DNA of 64,000 nucleotides from CAVYVZ01 sp963772065 (GCA_963772065.1 CAVYVZ010000007.1:309631-373630), one strand, 5' to 3'. Counted from the first letter of the stretch, positions 27,345 to 35,866 are shown. The notes: a model not told the origin generated them from the sequence alone. Program-made: numbers and translations.

Positions 27345-28531
27345 AAGTGGACCTTCAAGCGCAGATACAGGAAATCCCGGCGCGACAGCAGCGCCAGCAC
27401 GTCGATGCCGCTCTGCGCGCCGGCCGCTGGCTCTCCGGTAAACCAGCCGGCTGAAGCTTCCACTGCCGCATTGTCGCGCAGGCTCCACGAGCCGATCCCG
27501 CGCACGAACGCGGTGTCATCGGACGGATCGTAGACCGCCAGCAGGCGAGCGGTGCGCGTCTCGCGCGCGAACGACCGCTCCGCGTAGCCGACGAGGCTGA
27601 CGTCCGTGTCGTCGGCGCGTGTCACCACCGCATTCAGCGCGACCCTGTAGTTCCCTGCTCGGCGATCGGCGCCAACACCACCTTCGAACGATCGAGGGGA
27701 GGCGCTGTCGAACCAGGCCAGCTCGCCGCGAAGTCCCCATGGGCCTCGCACGGTTTCGAAGTCCGCGCCGACCATCGTGAAGCGCGGGAAGACGGCGGCG
27801 TAGCCGGCCGATGCAGGTATGTAGCTCGGAAAATGCTCGAAGCCACGCCACGCTGAGACGCCCCAGTCCAGCCGCTCGATCGTCGACGTGAACCGCGCGC
27901 CGCCCTGCACGTTCGACCACGACGTGCCGGGCTCCTGCCTATCGATCGGACCGGGCGGGGCCAGCCGGAATGGCGACGTGTCCTCATCGAGCTGGTCGAA
28001 TCGGCCGGACCGAAACAAGGGAGCGACGATGCCTTCGAGCGTCGAGCTCCGAGGCAGGAACATCCGCGCGCGGACGAGCGCCACCGGAAGCCGCGCCTCG
28101 CTGCGGCCCTCGAGAACGAACCGGGATAGATCGACGGGATTGACGACGTCGGTCGGCTGGAACTCGTCGAGGCGCCCCCACACGATCCGCGACATGCCGG
28201 CCCGCACATCGAACGTAGCGCGTCGATACTCCACATAAAGGTCCGCGGGCCGGATGACGGCCGCGGTCGACGCGCCGTCGCCGCTGAATATCCCGCGGTC
28301 GGCCAGCAGCGCATCGACGAACACACCGGCGGTGATGTGCCACGCGTCCACCGGATCGAAGAGGCCCTCGGCGAAGAGCCGCGTCCGCACCTCTGCGATC
28401 GACTGTGCCCCGCCTGCAGGACTCACGTCAGGCATGACCGCAAACAGCGTGGAAACGTGGCCATCGAAGTCCTGCGCATGGAGGGCAGGCGCGGCCACGA
28501 GGAGCATCACCATCCACGCGAACGGTCTCAT
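27341..28531 (-). CDS. outer-membrane beta-barrel protein (DUF1302-like)
   Basis: A 396-residue protein with signal peptide MRPFAWMVMLLVAAPALHA then QDF. The rest alternates short strands of aromatic and polar residues, with RIVWGRLDEFQPTDVVNPVDL (typical of DUF1302/alginate-porin-like barrels that accompany MMPL exporters) and a terminal LYLRLKVHF with the C-terminal Phe favoured by the BAM machinery. It overlaps the MMPL gene stop (TGATG). Likely the outer-membrane part of the adjacent lipid or hydrophobe exporter. Confidence 0.75.
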   Translation of the reverse strand: MRPFAWMVMLLVAAPALHAQDFDGHVSTLFAVMPDVSPAGGAQSIAEVRTRLFAEGLFDPVDAWHITAGVFVDALLADRGIFSGDGASTAAVIRPADLYVEYRRATFDVRAGMSRIVWGRLDEFQPTDVVNPVDLSRFVLEGRSEARLPVALVRARMFLPRSSTLEGIVAPLFRSGRFDQLDEDTSPFRLAPPGPIDRQEPGTSWSNVQGGARFTSTIERLDWGVSAWRGFEHFPSYIPASAGYAAVFPRFTMVGADFETVRGPWGLRGELAWFDSASPRSFEGGVGADRRAGNYRVALNAVVTRADDTDVSLVGYAERSFARETRTARLLAVYDPSDDTAFVRGIGSWSLRDNAAVEASAGWFTGEPAAGAQSGIDVLALLSRRDFLYLRLKVHF

Positions 28532-30852
28532 CACCCTGCGGTTCCGAGCGCGCGGGGGACGCGGTCGCCGTACACGTTCGGCAGCATGGTGATCACCGCC
28601 GGGACGACGAACACCTCGGCGATGAAGGCAACGGCCATCGTGAGCGCCAGCAGCCCGCCGAACCATGCGGTCGGCTTGTAGTCCACGAACATCATCAGGC
28701 CGAAGCCAAGGGAGTTGATGAGGGCGGTGGTCAGCGACGCGCGTCCCTCCTGGACGGATGCCACCTCGATCGCTCCGGCCGAATCGGCCCCCGCCGCCCT
28801 CTCCCTCCGATACCGATTGATGAAGTGAATCGTGTCGTCGTCCACGATTCCAAGCGCGACGCTGGCGACCATCACGGTGGCCACGTTGAGCGAGATGTCC
28901 ATCCATCCCATGAGGCCGAGCACCGCAAGGACGGGCGCGGCGTTGGCGACGATGCCGAGAAACCCGAACTTCGCGGAACGGAAGACGAGGAAGATGACGA
29001 TGAAGACGGTTACGAAGGCGGTGGCAAAGCTGCTCAACTGCGACACGACGAGATAGTGGTCGAGGGTCGCGAAGATGTGTCCCGACCCTGTCAGCGTGGG
29101 CGTGATCCCCGAGCCCGCGAACGCCGCGCCGGCAAGCCGGCCCGCTTCGTTGATCTGCTCGAACACGAGATCCGAGCTCATCGAGGCGAGCTTCACCGAA
29201 ATCTGCGCCCGCGAGTAATCGCTCGCAACCATCCGTTCGAGCTCGAGCCGGCCGTCGTCGGAGAGGCCGAAGACGAAAAGCTCCTGAGCGATCGCTTCGG
29301 CGTTCGCGGGAACGACGGCGGCGCTCTCAGCTCCGCCATTGAGCTCCCGGTTCACGCGCTTGACGTAGTCGGCAACCGAGACCACCTTGCGCACGAACGG
29401 CAGCCGCTCCAGTTGCTCGCGCAGCCGCTCGATCCGCTGGAGGGCGTCGGGCGTCTTCAGCGAGTCCGGCGGTCCTTCGAGCAGGACGTTGAAGCTGTAG
29501 ATTCCCGCGAGGTTGCGGTCGATCACGTCGGCCGACCGGCTGAGGGGATGCGTCTTCGCGAAGAAGTTGATGTGATTCGTATCCACGCGCAGCCGCGAGA
29601 TGCCCGCGGTGGCAAGCGCCGCGGCGGCGAGGGACACGAGCACCACCGTCCGCGCGTGACCGATGGAGAAGCGGGCCACGGCACGCATCGGCCCTACCAG
29701 CCACCGCTCCTGCGGCGGAGGCGCGGTATCGGGCGGGACGAGCGTCAGCAGCGTGGGCACGAACACGAGCGACATCACGAAGTCGACCATCACGCCGGTG
29801 GCCGCGCCCAGGCCGAAGGCGCGGACCGCGTGCACGTCGCTGGTCGCCAGCGACATCAGGCCGAGCGCGGTCGTCACGCTGGCTCCGAGCAGCGGCGCGA
29901 AGAGATGCTCGACGCTCGAAACGAAGGCGTGCCGTCTGTCGCCCGTCTCGCGCAGCTCGTGCACGAAGTGCTGCACGATGTGCACGTCATCCGCGATCGC
30001 AAGCACGATCACGAGCGCCGGCATCATGCTGGCGAGCACGTTGTACTTGAACCCCATCAACACGTAGAGGCCCATCGTCCAGACGACGCTCACCAGGACC
30101 GAGATGGTGACCAGCCCCGTAACGCGCCAGGAGCGGAACATGGCGTACACCGCGAGGATCGTCACCAGCAGGATCGGCGGCGTGAGCTGCCGGATGCCCT
30201 GCAGCGTCACGCGGTTGTACGCTTCGCTGATCTCGAGGCTGCCGTTGTAGAAGGCCTCCATGCCGCGCGGCATCTGGCTTTCGACCGTCCGGTGGACCTT
30301 GTCGATGACCGCTCCGCGCACCTCGTCGATGCGGTCCTCGTCGAACGTCACGATGACGGCCGTCACCCTGCCGTCCTCCGAGACGAGATCGCCGCGCAGC
30401 AGGTGATCGTCCAGCGCCCTGCGCCGCGCGGCAGCGGCCGCCGACGGCGTGTCGACATCGTCGAGCAGCGGCTGGACCTCGATCCCGGCCGCCTCCTCGG
30501 CGTCGGCCGGCGGCAGCGCGCGGACGATGTTGGCCGTCGCCAGGCTCTGCACCCGCTGGACGTGCTCGATTCGCTCGATGTCGCGGGTGACCGATCGGAT
30601 GAATTGGAGCGACTCCGGCGTGAACAGCCGGTCGCTCTTCAGCGCGATGATGAGGGAGCGCCCGCCGCCGAACTCACGCCGGAAGCGCTCGTACGTCTGG
30701 TAGACAGGGTCGTCCTTCGAAATCCACGCGCTGATGTCGTTGTCGAGCTCGGTGAAGTTCGTGCGGGGCGCGAGTGCGAAGAATCCAACGACGATCGCGG
30801 CACACGCCGGATAGCGGAACCGCCAGAGTATCCGCGCCAGCGCGGCGCTCAT
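28531..30852 (-). CDS. MMPL/RND-superfamily lipid exporter
   Basis: A 773-residue transporter with two repeats, each one helix, a large periplasmic loop and five to six helices (for example TPPILLVTILAVYAMFRSWRVTGLV and the FATAFVTVFIVIFLVFRSAKFGFLG region). GxxxDD-type motifs (AIADDVHIVQHF, GIVDDDTIHFINRYRRE) supply the proton-relay acids. Family members export lipids or hydrophobic molecules with a LolA-like partner, here encoded just before it (start/stop overlap of 4 bp), and a barrel protein just after it. Confidence 0.9.
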   Translation of the reverse strand: MSAALARILWRFRYPACAAIVVGFFALAPRTNFTELDNDISAWISKDDPVYQTYERFRREFGGGRSLIIALKSDRLFTPESLQFIRSVTRDIERIEHVQRVQSLATANIVRALPPADAEEAAGIEVQPLLDDVDTPSAAAAARRRALDDHLLRGDLVSEDGRVTAVIVTFDEDRIDEVRGAVIDKVHRTVESQMPRGMEAFYNGSLEISEAYNRVTLQGIRQLTPPILLVTILAVYAMFRSWRVTGLVTISVLVSVVWTMGLYVLMGFKYNVLASMMPALVIVLAIADDVHIVQHFVHELRETGDRRHAFVSSVEHLFAPLLGASVTTALGLMSLATSDVHAVRAFGLGAATGVMVDFVMSLVFVPTLLTLVPPDTAPPPQERWLVGPMRAVARFSIGHARTVVLVSLAAAALATAGISRLRVDTNHINFFAKTHPLSRSADVIDRNLAGIYSFNVLLEGPPDSLKTPDALQRIERLREQLERLPFVRKVVSVADYVKRVNRELNGGAESAAVVPANAEAIAQELFVFGLSDDGRLELERMVASDYSRAQISVKLASMSSDLVFEQINEAGRLAGAAFAGSGITPTLTGSGHIFATLDHYLVVSQLSSFATAFVTVFIVIFLVFRSAKFGFLGIVANAAPVLAVLGLMGWMDISLNVATVMVASVALGIVDDDTIHFINRYRRERAAGADSAGAIEVASVQEGRASLTTALINSLGFGLMMFVDYKPTAWFGGLLALTMAVAFIAEVFVVPAVITMLPNVYGDRVPRALGTAG

Positions 30853-31631
30853 CGGCTCTGCTCGAGCCGCCGCCGCGTGAAATCGCTCTCGGTCAGGCCG
30901 ACGTTGTACCGAATCGACGTGGTCTCGAGCTCGGTGCGCGTACGGTCACGCTCGTTGGCGACGACCAGCGACAGAGTGGTCCAGACGCTGTCGATCCGTT
31001 CGAGCTTTCTGACGTCGAACACCTTCACGCGCTCGTTGCGCGGGTTGAAGATGTCGGCATGGACGATCACGAAGTTGTCCTTGCGCACGAGCGACACCGT
31101 GCGCGGGTAGTCGGCATTGCTTGTCCTTCGCGCGCGATTCGAGGCTCCATGCCGGGTGCTTCGAGCCGTCGGGGGACGTCCAGGTAGCGTTGGGATCGGA
31201 GAACGCGTAGCGTGTAATCGGCGATGTCGCGCCCGCCGATGTCTTCGTAGCTCAGATCGCTGCCGACGAAGCTCTCCTGCTTCTCTTCCCCGGCGATCCG
31301 CCGCACGCGCCCCAGCGCAGGCAGGTAGAGAAACCGCTCGTCGTCGGCATCGGGATGCTCCCACACGAGGAAGGCCGTGTTCTTGATGTCGTTGGGATAG
31401 CTGAAGCGAACCAGGCGTCCTGTCGCCCGCGGCGGCGGCACCCTTCAGCACGAGCAGAGTCATCGTGCGCTCGCGAACGCGGCCGTGGCGATCGTGCAGG
31501 CGCATCCGCATCTCGGCGCGCGAATCGCGGCCCGTGTCGCGGTGTTCGATCTGCCGCGCCACCCAGTCCGGCGTGACGTCTTGGAACGAGACGATGACGA
31601 GGCCGCAGACTGCGGCCGTCAAACTCCTCAT
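30849..31631 (-). CDS. LolA-like outer membrane lipoprotein-sorting protein, three apparent frameshifts
   Basis: Pieces from three frames form one protein of the LolA-like family paired with MMPL exporters: signal-like MRSLTAAVCGLVIVS, RAEMRMRLHDRHGRVRERTMTLL, then (frame 2) FSYPNDIKNTAFLVWEHPDADDERFLYLPALGRVRRIAGEEKQESFVGSDLSYEDIGGRD, then SLVRKDNFVIVHADIFNPRNERVKVFDVRKLERID. Single extra bases near 31417, 31211 and 31124 explain the shifts; together they restore the starting frame. It would carry lipids through the periplasm for the MMPL pump. Start ATG 31631 overlaps the selenoprotein stop. Confidence 0.75.
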   Translation of the reverse strand: MRSLTAAVCGLVIVSFQDVTPDWVARQIEHRDTGRDSRAEMRMRLHDRHGRVRERTMTLLVLKGAAAAGDRTPGSLQLSQRHQEHGLPRVGASRCRRRAVSLPACAGARAADRRGREAGELRRQRSELRRHRRARHRRLHATRSPIPTLPGRPPTARSTRHGASNRARRTSNADYPRTVSLVRKDNFVIVHADIFNPRNERVKVFDVRKLERIDSVWTTLSLVVANERDRTRTELETTSIRYNVGLTESDFTRRRLEQSR

Positions 31632-31855
31632 GTGCCGCCGAAACCGATGGTCACCTTCCCGCCATCCACGATGACAGGCACCGCGCGGCGGCCTTTCGAA
31701 TAGTCCAGCATCCGGTCCAGCGCCGCGGGGTCCTTCTTCACGTTCACGTAGTCGAACGCGACCTGCCGCCTTTCATAGTCTTCACGGGCGGCCTGCGTGT
31801 ACGGTCAGGTGTCCTTCCCGAAGATCTGGACCTTGGCGGCTGCCATACCTTTCAT
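31628..31855 (-). CDS. glutaredoxin-like selenoprotein with in-frame TGA (Uxx-type)
   Basis: Read through the TGA at 31805-31807, this is a complete 75-residue thioredoxin-fold protein: KVQIFGKDT, then U-P-Y-T at residues 17-20, QAAREDYERR, FDYVNVKKDP, the cis-Pro loop AVPVIV and GGKVTIGFGG. The UGA sits exactly where glutaredoxins have the first active-site Cys (CPYC); the second Cys is Thr. This agrees with the small UxxT/UxxS glutaredoxin-like selenoproteins named Uxx-star in databases (recalled, not searched). The ATG at 31855 has AGGAGG 8 bases upstream and overlaps the MFS stop (ATGA); the final TGA overlaps the next ATG. A redox role in the envelope operon is inferred. Confidence 0.85.
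31765..31807 (-). promoter_or_regulatory. candidate SECIS region after the Sec codon
   Basis: On the RNA, 12 nt after the UGA, GCCGCC (31787-31792) can pair with GGCGGC (31765-31770) around a 16-nt loop. An alternative short CACG/CGUG stem overlaps it. Bacterial SECIS elements are hairpins in this position, but the expected loop G-U is not convincingly placed, so this is tentative. Confidence 0.35.
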
Positions 31856-33024
31856 TGTGACACCTCCTCGCGGGAATTCGGTGCGGACGCCAGCCCGAGG
31901 CTGACCACGAAGGCAATCCCCATCAACGCCGCCGCGCTCATGTACGGCGTGACCGTGCCGTACCGATCGTAGACCCATCCACCCCATGCCGGCCCAACCA
32001 CCCGTGCAAGGCTCGCGAGCGATTGCGACAACCCCAGCACGCCGCCTTGCTTGTCGGCGCCGGCGCCGCGCGAGATGAGCGCCATGATCGACGGACTGTG
32101 GAATCCCATTCCCACCGCCAGCAGCCCGCACGCGACCAGGAGCATGGCGATCGTTGACGCCAGCGGCACGAGCACGAGGCCGGCGATCAGCACGACGATG
32201 GCCGCCGGCACGACTCGATGCTCGCCCACGCGGGGAACGACGCGGCCCACCACGAACCCCTGAACCAGCGAGAGCACGACGCCAACGAAGGCGAAGACGT
32301 AGCCGATCGTCGACGCGCTGAAGCTGAAGCGGCGCTCGCTGTAGAGCGCGAACGTCGTCTCGAAGCTGGCAAACGAGGTGACGACGATGAAGTAGATGAG
32401 CAGCAGCTGCGGCAGCGCCGGCCGCGTCGCGGCGTACCGCAGCAGATCGAGGCGCGAGGCGCGGGCGGCCTCGCGATCGGCGCGCGGCCGCGTCTCGGGC
32501 AGCAGGAACCAGGCGGCGATGAAGTTCGCCAGCGACAACCCTGACGCGAAGAACGACGGCGCCTGATACCCCCAGCGGCTGAGAAACCCGCCGATCGCCG
32601 GACCGAAGATGAAGCCGAGCCCGAACGCCGCGCCGACGAGGCCCATGCCCTTGGCGCGGTTCTCCGCGGTCGTCAGGTCCGCCATGTACGCCTGCGCCGT
32701 GGGGATGTTCGCGCCGGCGATGCCGGCCGCGATCCGCGCCACGAACAGCAGCGTCAGCGACGTGGCCAGGCCGAACAACAGATACGACACGGCCGATCCG
32801 AAGAGACCGATCAGAATCACCGGTCTCCGCCCGATGCGATCGGAGAGCTGGCCCCAGAACGGCGCGAACAGGAACTGCATCAGGGAAAACGACGTCATCA
32901 GCAGCCCGACCGTGAACGCGCTCCCGCCGAACGTCTCCGCGTAGAACGGCATGAGCGGGATGATGATGCCGAACCCGAGGAGGTCGATGAAGACGGTGAG
33001 AAAGACGATCGTGACGGGGCTCAT
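31852..33024 (-). CDS. MFS transporter (TetA/drug-efflux-like)
   Basis: A 390-residue 12-helix transporter: VFIDLLGFGIIIPLMPFYAETFG at helix 1, motif A GQLSDRIGRRPVILIGLFGS, and a motif-C-like GAAFGLGFIFGPAIGGFLS as in drug/H+ antiporters such as TetA. Exports an unknown small molecule. ATG 33024 overlaps the stop of the phosphatidylcholine synthase-like gene; its own stop overlaps the selenoprotein start, so all are translationally coupled. Confidence 0.9.
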   Translation of the reverse strand: MSPVTIVFLTVFIDLLGFGIIIPLMPFYAETFGGSAFTVGLLMTSFSLMQFLFAPFWGQLSDRIGRRPVILIGLFGSAVSYLLFGLATSLTLLFVARIAAGIAGANIPTAQAYMADLTTAENRAKGMGLVGAAFGLGFIFGPAIGGFLSRWGYQAPSFFASGLSLANFIAAWFLLPETRPRADREAARASRLDLLRYAATRPALPQLLLIYFIVVTSFASFETTFALYSERRFSFSASTIGYVFAFVGVVLSLVQGFVVGRVVPRVGEHRVVPAAIVVLIAGLVLVPLASTIAMLLVACGLLAVGMGFHSPSIMALISRGAGADKQGGVLGLSQSLASLARVVGPAWGGWVYDRYGTVTPYMSAAALMGIAFVVSLGLASAPNSREEVSQ

Positions 33025-33695
33025 CGTCTCCGGATCTCGAGCCAGAGCGACAGCGCCGCGTAGTAGATCGGAAACACCAACGACGCCAGGAATACGCCGC
33101 GCGATACGGCGGGGAACTGCCACAGCATCACGAGCATCAGGGCGCCCCAGACGGCACCGAGCACGATGGTCGGCGTCTGGAATACCGGGCCGCGGGACGG
33201 ATACAGGTATCGGATCGGCACGAACACAAGCACGGCGAACGTCAGCAGAATCGCCGCATTCACTTCAGACGGCCACCGCGCCACAAACAGGTAGAAGACC
33301 ACGATGTTCCAGTAGGAGGGAAATCCCAGAAAGAAATGGTCGTCGGTCTTCGCATCGTCGCGGTTGAACCCGTACGCGCTGGACAGCAGCATCGCGGCGA
33401 CGACCGGCACCGACCAGCGATCGGGCACCAGCAGCGCGCGCCAGACGACGACCGCCGGAATGAAGACGTAACAGAGGTAATCGACGATGTCGTCGAGCTT
33501 CGCGCCGTTGAACCAAGGCAGGCGCTGCTTGACGCGCAGCCGCCGCGCCAGCGCACCGTCGGTGGCGTCGACGACGACCTGCAGGTACAGCCAGAAAAAG
33601 GCTGTCCGATAGTCGTGCTCGAAGATGTCGGTGGCAGCGAGAAACGCGAGAACGGCGCCGCTTGCGGTGTAGAGATGCGCGATCCAGGCGCTCAC
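33021..33695 (-). CDS. pcs: CDP-alcohol phosphatidyltransferase, phosphatidylcholine synthase-like
   Basis: A 224-residue membrane enzyme. The CDP-alcohol motif is present in the stretched form of Pcs enzymes, DATDGALARRLRVKQRLPWF followed by GAKLDDIVDY, as are YGFNRDDAKTDDHFFLGFPSYWNI and the eight-helix pattern. Pcs condenses CDP-diacylglycerol with choline to give phosphatidylcholine in the inner membrane. GTG start overlaps the thyX stop (GTGA). Its place beside an MMPL/LolA-like set suggests a membrane-lipid operon. Confidence 0.85.
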   Translation of the reverse strand: MSAWIAHLYTASGAVLAFLAATDIFEHDYRTAFFWLYLQVVVDATDGALARRLRVKQRLPWFNGAKLDDIVDYLCYVFIPAVVVWRALLVPDRWSVPVVAAMLLSSAYGFNRDDAKTDDHFFLGFPSYWNIVVFYLFVARWPSEVNAAILLTFAVLVFVPIRYLYPSRGPVFQTPTIVLGAVWGALMLVMLWQFPAVSRGVFLASLVFPIYYAALSLWLEIRRR

Positions 33696-35233
33696 AAGCG
33701 GCGTTCGACGTTCGGGAAATCACGCCACACGGGGACGCCGCAGAAATGCGTTCCTTCGGTGCAGCGGGGCGAGATCAGGCCGTTGCGGATGACGCACGGC
33801 GGTCCGATGTGGCGGCCGATGCGCGGATGCACCGCGCGCACCTGCTCGATCTCGTCCATCGAGGCGAGATAGATCTCCTCCTGCGCGTTGAAGCAGGTTC
33901 GCATCGTCCATTTGTGCAGGAGCGACAGGAGCGAACCGGACTCCACGAAGCGAAGCGTCTTCGCGTTGGGGAGCACGTAGAGCGCGTACTCCAGCGGGAC
34001 GCCGAGCTCGAGCAGCCGGTTCTTGGCCGCCCATGCATCCTGCATCGCCTGATCGTAGACGGCGCGCGCGCGCGGATTGGCGGCAATCAGGCGCGGCGTG
34101 ATGTAGTCCGGCCGCTTCGTGTCGGTGAACGTCATCAGCGGCCGGGACGCCGGCACCATGCGGTGCCGCTGATCCTGCGAATCCGCGGTGTGGCTGAGCC
34201 TCTTCTCGAACACGTAGGTCGCGTGGTTGAGCGTCCGCATCAGCGGCGAGTGGTGCGAGACGTTGATGACGTCGAGGCGGTATCGATTGCGCGCCGGGTT
34301 CATGACGCGATCGAGCGCTTCCTCGTTCGGCATCTCCTCATCGGTGAGACCAAACACCGAACGCACGGATTCGGCGACGACTGCCTCGGCGTCGGACGAC
34401 GCATCCCGGAGCCGCGACCACCGGCCATTCAGCCGAGCGTCGAACTCCGCCGCGAAGCGATCGCCGTCACCACGCGGGCGAGGGAAGCTGCCTTCGGCCA
34501 GGTGCTGCGGGTCCATCGTGCCGGCGCCGATCTTCTCGAAGAACAGCGGGTCCCATTCCTTGACGAGCCGCACCATCTCGCCAACCACGAGGTCCGCTTC
34601 GTGCGGGGCGTCGCCGCTGTTGACCATGCGCAGCAGGCGGTGCAGCACGATGCCCGACACCGTGTGCACCATCGACGTGAACGCCGCGATCGGAATCACG
34701 TAGCGCGCCGTTTCGATGGCGCGCTTCTCGGCGTCCTTGTCGATCACCTTCAACCGCTCGGGCGAGCTCTTCGGCTGGATGTAGCGCAGCTCTTTCAGAA
34801 TCCCGAACGCATCGTCTTTGAGAAGCGCCGAGAGCTCGGCGTAGCGGTTCCACGCCCGCAGGATCGCGCCCTCGTACACGTCGAGGGCCTCGCCCGTTAT
34901 CGGCGGCACGAACGCGCGCGGCTCCTTCAGCTTCACATACCGCTGGCTCGACTGCTCCGAGTTGTAGAAGGGATACGAGTGGAGGAAGCTCCAGACGAAC
35001 TGGCGTGAGATGTTCTCGAGGCCGAACTCGAAGTGGGCGTGCTGGTAAACGGTATGGTGGCCCGCATCGAACGTGAGTCGCCCGATCGATTCGCGCTGCT
35101 TCTCGGTGATCTCGCCCGCGCCGATCACACGCGGCGAATAGCACGTACGCGCGGCGGCAATCGCGCCGTCGTACGGCGTCGTGGGAGCGGTTCTGAGCGT
35201 GACGCTGGGTGGTGCGGTGGCGAGCACGAGCAC
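33692..35233 (-). CDS. thyX: flavin-dependent thymidylate synthase, double-domain form
   Basis: At 513 residues this is twice the usual ThyX length. The N-terminal half has a ThyX-like core (AAARTCYSPR, FEFGLENISRQFVWSFLHSYPFYNSEQSSQRY) where the RHR triad is replaced but the SEQSSxRY part is kept; the C-terminal half has VINVSHHSPLMRTLNHATYVFEKRL and an intact RHRMVPASRP near residue 350 but lacks a typical second half of the motif. It likely makes dTMP using FADH2 and methylene-tetrahydrofolate. GTG start 35233 with TATAAT 4 nt upstream. Confidence 0.9.
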   Translation of the reverse strand: MLVLATAPPSVTLRTAPTTPYDGAIAAARTCYSPRVIGAGEITEKQRESIGRLTFDAGHHTVYQHAHFEFGLENISRQFVWSFLHSYPFYNSEQSSQRYVKLKEPRAFVPPITGEALDVYEGAILRAWNRYAELSALLKDDAFGILKELRYIQPKSSPERLKVIDKDAEKRAIETARYVIPIAAFTSMVHTVSGIVLHRLLRMVNSGDAPHEADLVVGEMVRLVKEWDPLFFEKIGAGTMDPQHLAEGSFPRPRGDGDRFAAEFDARLNGRWSRLRDASSDAEAVVAESVRSVFGLTDEEMPNEEALDRVMNPARNRYRLDVINVSHHSPLMRTLNHATYVFEKRLSHTADSQDQRHRMVPASRPLMTFTDTKRPDYITPRLIAANPRARAVYDQAMQDAWAAKNRLLELGVPLEYALYVLPNAKTLRFVESGSLLSLLHKWTMRTCFNAQEEIYLASMDEIEQVRAVHPRIGRHIGPPCVIRNGLISPRCTEGTHFCGVPVWRDFPNVERRL

Positions 35234-35237
35234 GAGA

Positions 35238-35243
35238 ATTATA
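35238..35243 (-). promoter_or_regulatory. TATAAT -10 box of thyX (leaderless)
   Basis: A perfect TATAAT on the minus strand lies 4 nt before the thyX GTG; transcription would begin at the start codon. No Shine-Dalgarno exists. The box abuts the repeat block that follows def. Confidence 0.6.
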
Positions 35244-35325
35244 CGGCTTACGGCTTACGGCTTAAGACGTAGGGCCTTGACGGCTTCAGTCGTCAGGGCC
35301 ATAAGCCCTAAGCCTTAAGCCCTAA
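35244..35325. repeat. GGCTTA/TAAGCC repeat block between def and thyX
   Basis: Repeated CGGCTTA words (35244-35262) and AAGCCCTAAGCCTT words (35300-35325) enclose an inner inverted repeat (ACGGCTTCAGTCGT region). The def stop TAG (35322-35324) lies inside the last unit (GGCTTAG). Same family as 18277-18315 and 44823-44858. Confidence 0.8.
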
Positions 35326-35849
35326 GCCTCGTCTCTCGTCCAGTACCGCGAGAATTCTTCCAGAAAGGTCAGCGACTGCATCGACTGCATCCGATCGAAG
35401 AAGAGAACCCCATCCAGGTGATCTGTCTCGTGCTGCGCGACGCGAGCAGAAAAGCCCTTCAACTGGAGCTCGACGCTCTTCCCGCTTCGGTCGAGCGCCT
35501 TCAGCGTGATCTCCGTGTGGCGCGGCACCCTCCCGCGGATGTCGGGAATGCTGAGGCACCCTTCCCAGCCTTCTGCGACGGTCGTGCCGCTCGGGATGAT
35601 TTCCGGGTTGATGACGACGGTCGCTTCGCTCTTCTCGTCGGGCTCCTCGTCGAGCATCGCGACGAACACGCGGAGGCTTTCGTGCACCTGAGGCGCGGCC
35701 AGTCCGACGCCGTTGTACTGGTACATCGTCTCGATCATGTCGTCGAAGAATTTCTGGAGGAGCGGATTCTTCAGGTCCGACCTGTCGAGCGCACGCCCGC
35801 GGCGGCGGAGGACCGGATGCCCCATGCGCGCGACTTTCAGAATGGACAT
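35322..35849 (-). CDS. def: peptide deformylase
   Basis: A 175-residue metalloenzyme with all three motifs: GVGLAAPQ (residues 47-54), EGCLS with Cys98 and QHETDHLDG with His140, Glu141, His144. It removes the formyl group from new N-termini in the cytoplasm. The ATG at 35849 is preceded by TATAAT at 8 nt and no Shine-Dalgarno, so a leaderless mRNA is likely. First gene of the long minus-strand run; the stop lies within a repeat unit. Confidence 0.95.
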   Translation of the reverse strand: MSILKVARMGHPVLRRRGRALDRSDLKNPLLQKFFDDMIETMYQYNGVGLAAPQVHESLRVFVAMLDEEPDEKSEATVVINPEIIPSGTTVAEGWEGCLSIPDIRGRVPRHTEITLKALDRSGKSVELQLKGFSARVAQHETDHLDGVLFFDRMQSMQSLTFLEEFSRYWTRDEA

Positions 35850-35866
35850 GAAAGAAAATTATAGCC
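35850..35866. promoter_or_regulatory. 17-bp bidirectional promoter between def and a NUDIX gene
   Basis: Only 17 bp separate the two divergent start codons. The block AAAATTATAG reads TATAAT for def (minus, 35858-35863) and AATTAT for the NUDIX gene (plus, 35857-35862). Both would start transcription at or within a few nt of their start codons. The -35 regions would lie inside the opposite coding sequence. Confidence 0.55.

Noticed and set aside
31805..31807. The TGA as a nonsense mutation in a dead glutaredoxin gene
   Set aside because: The following 58 codons stay open and family-like, the codon is at the redox-active position, and both gene overlaps need read-through; genome-level sel genes would settle it.
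31807..32131. An open frame on the minus strand ending at the Sec TGA and extending into the MFS gene
   Set aside because: Its only meaningful part is the selenoprotein N-terminus; the remainder is out of frame with the MFS gene.
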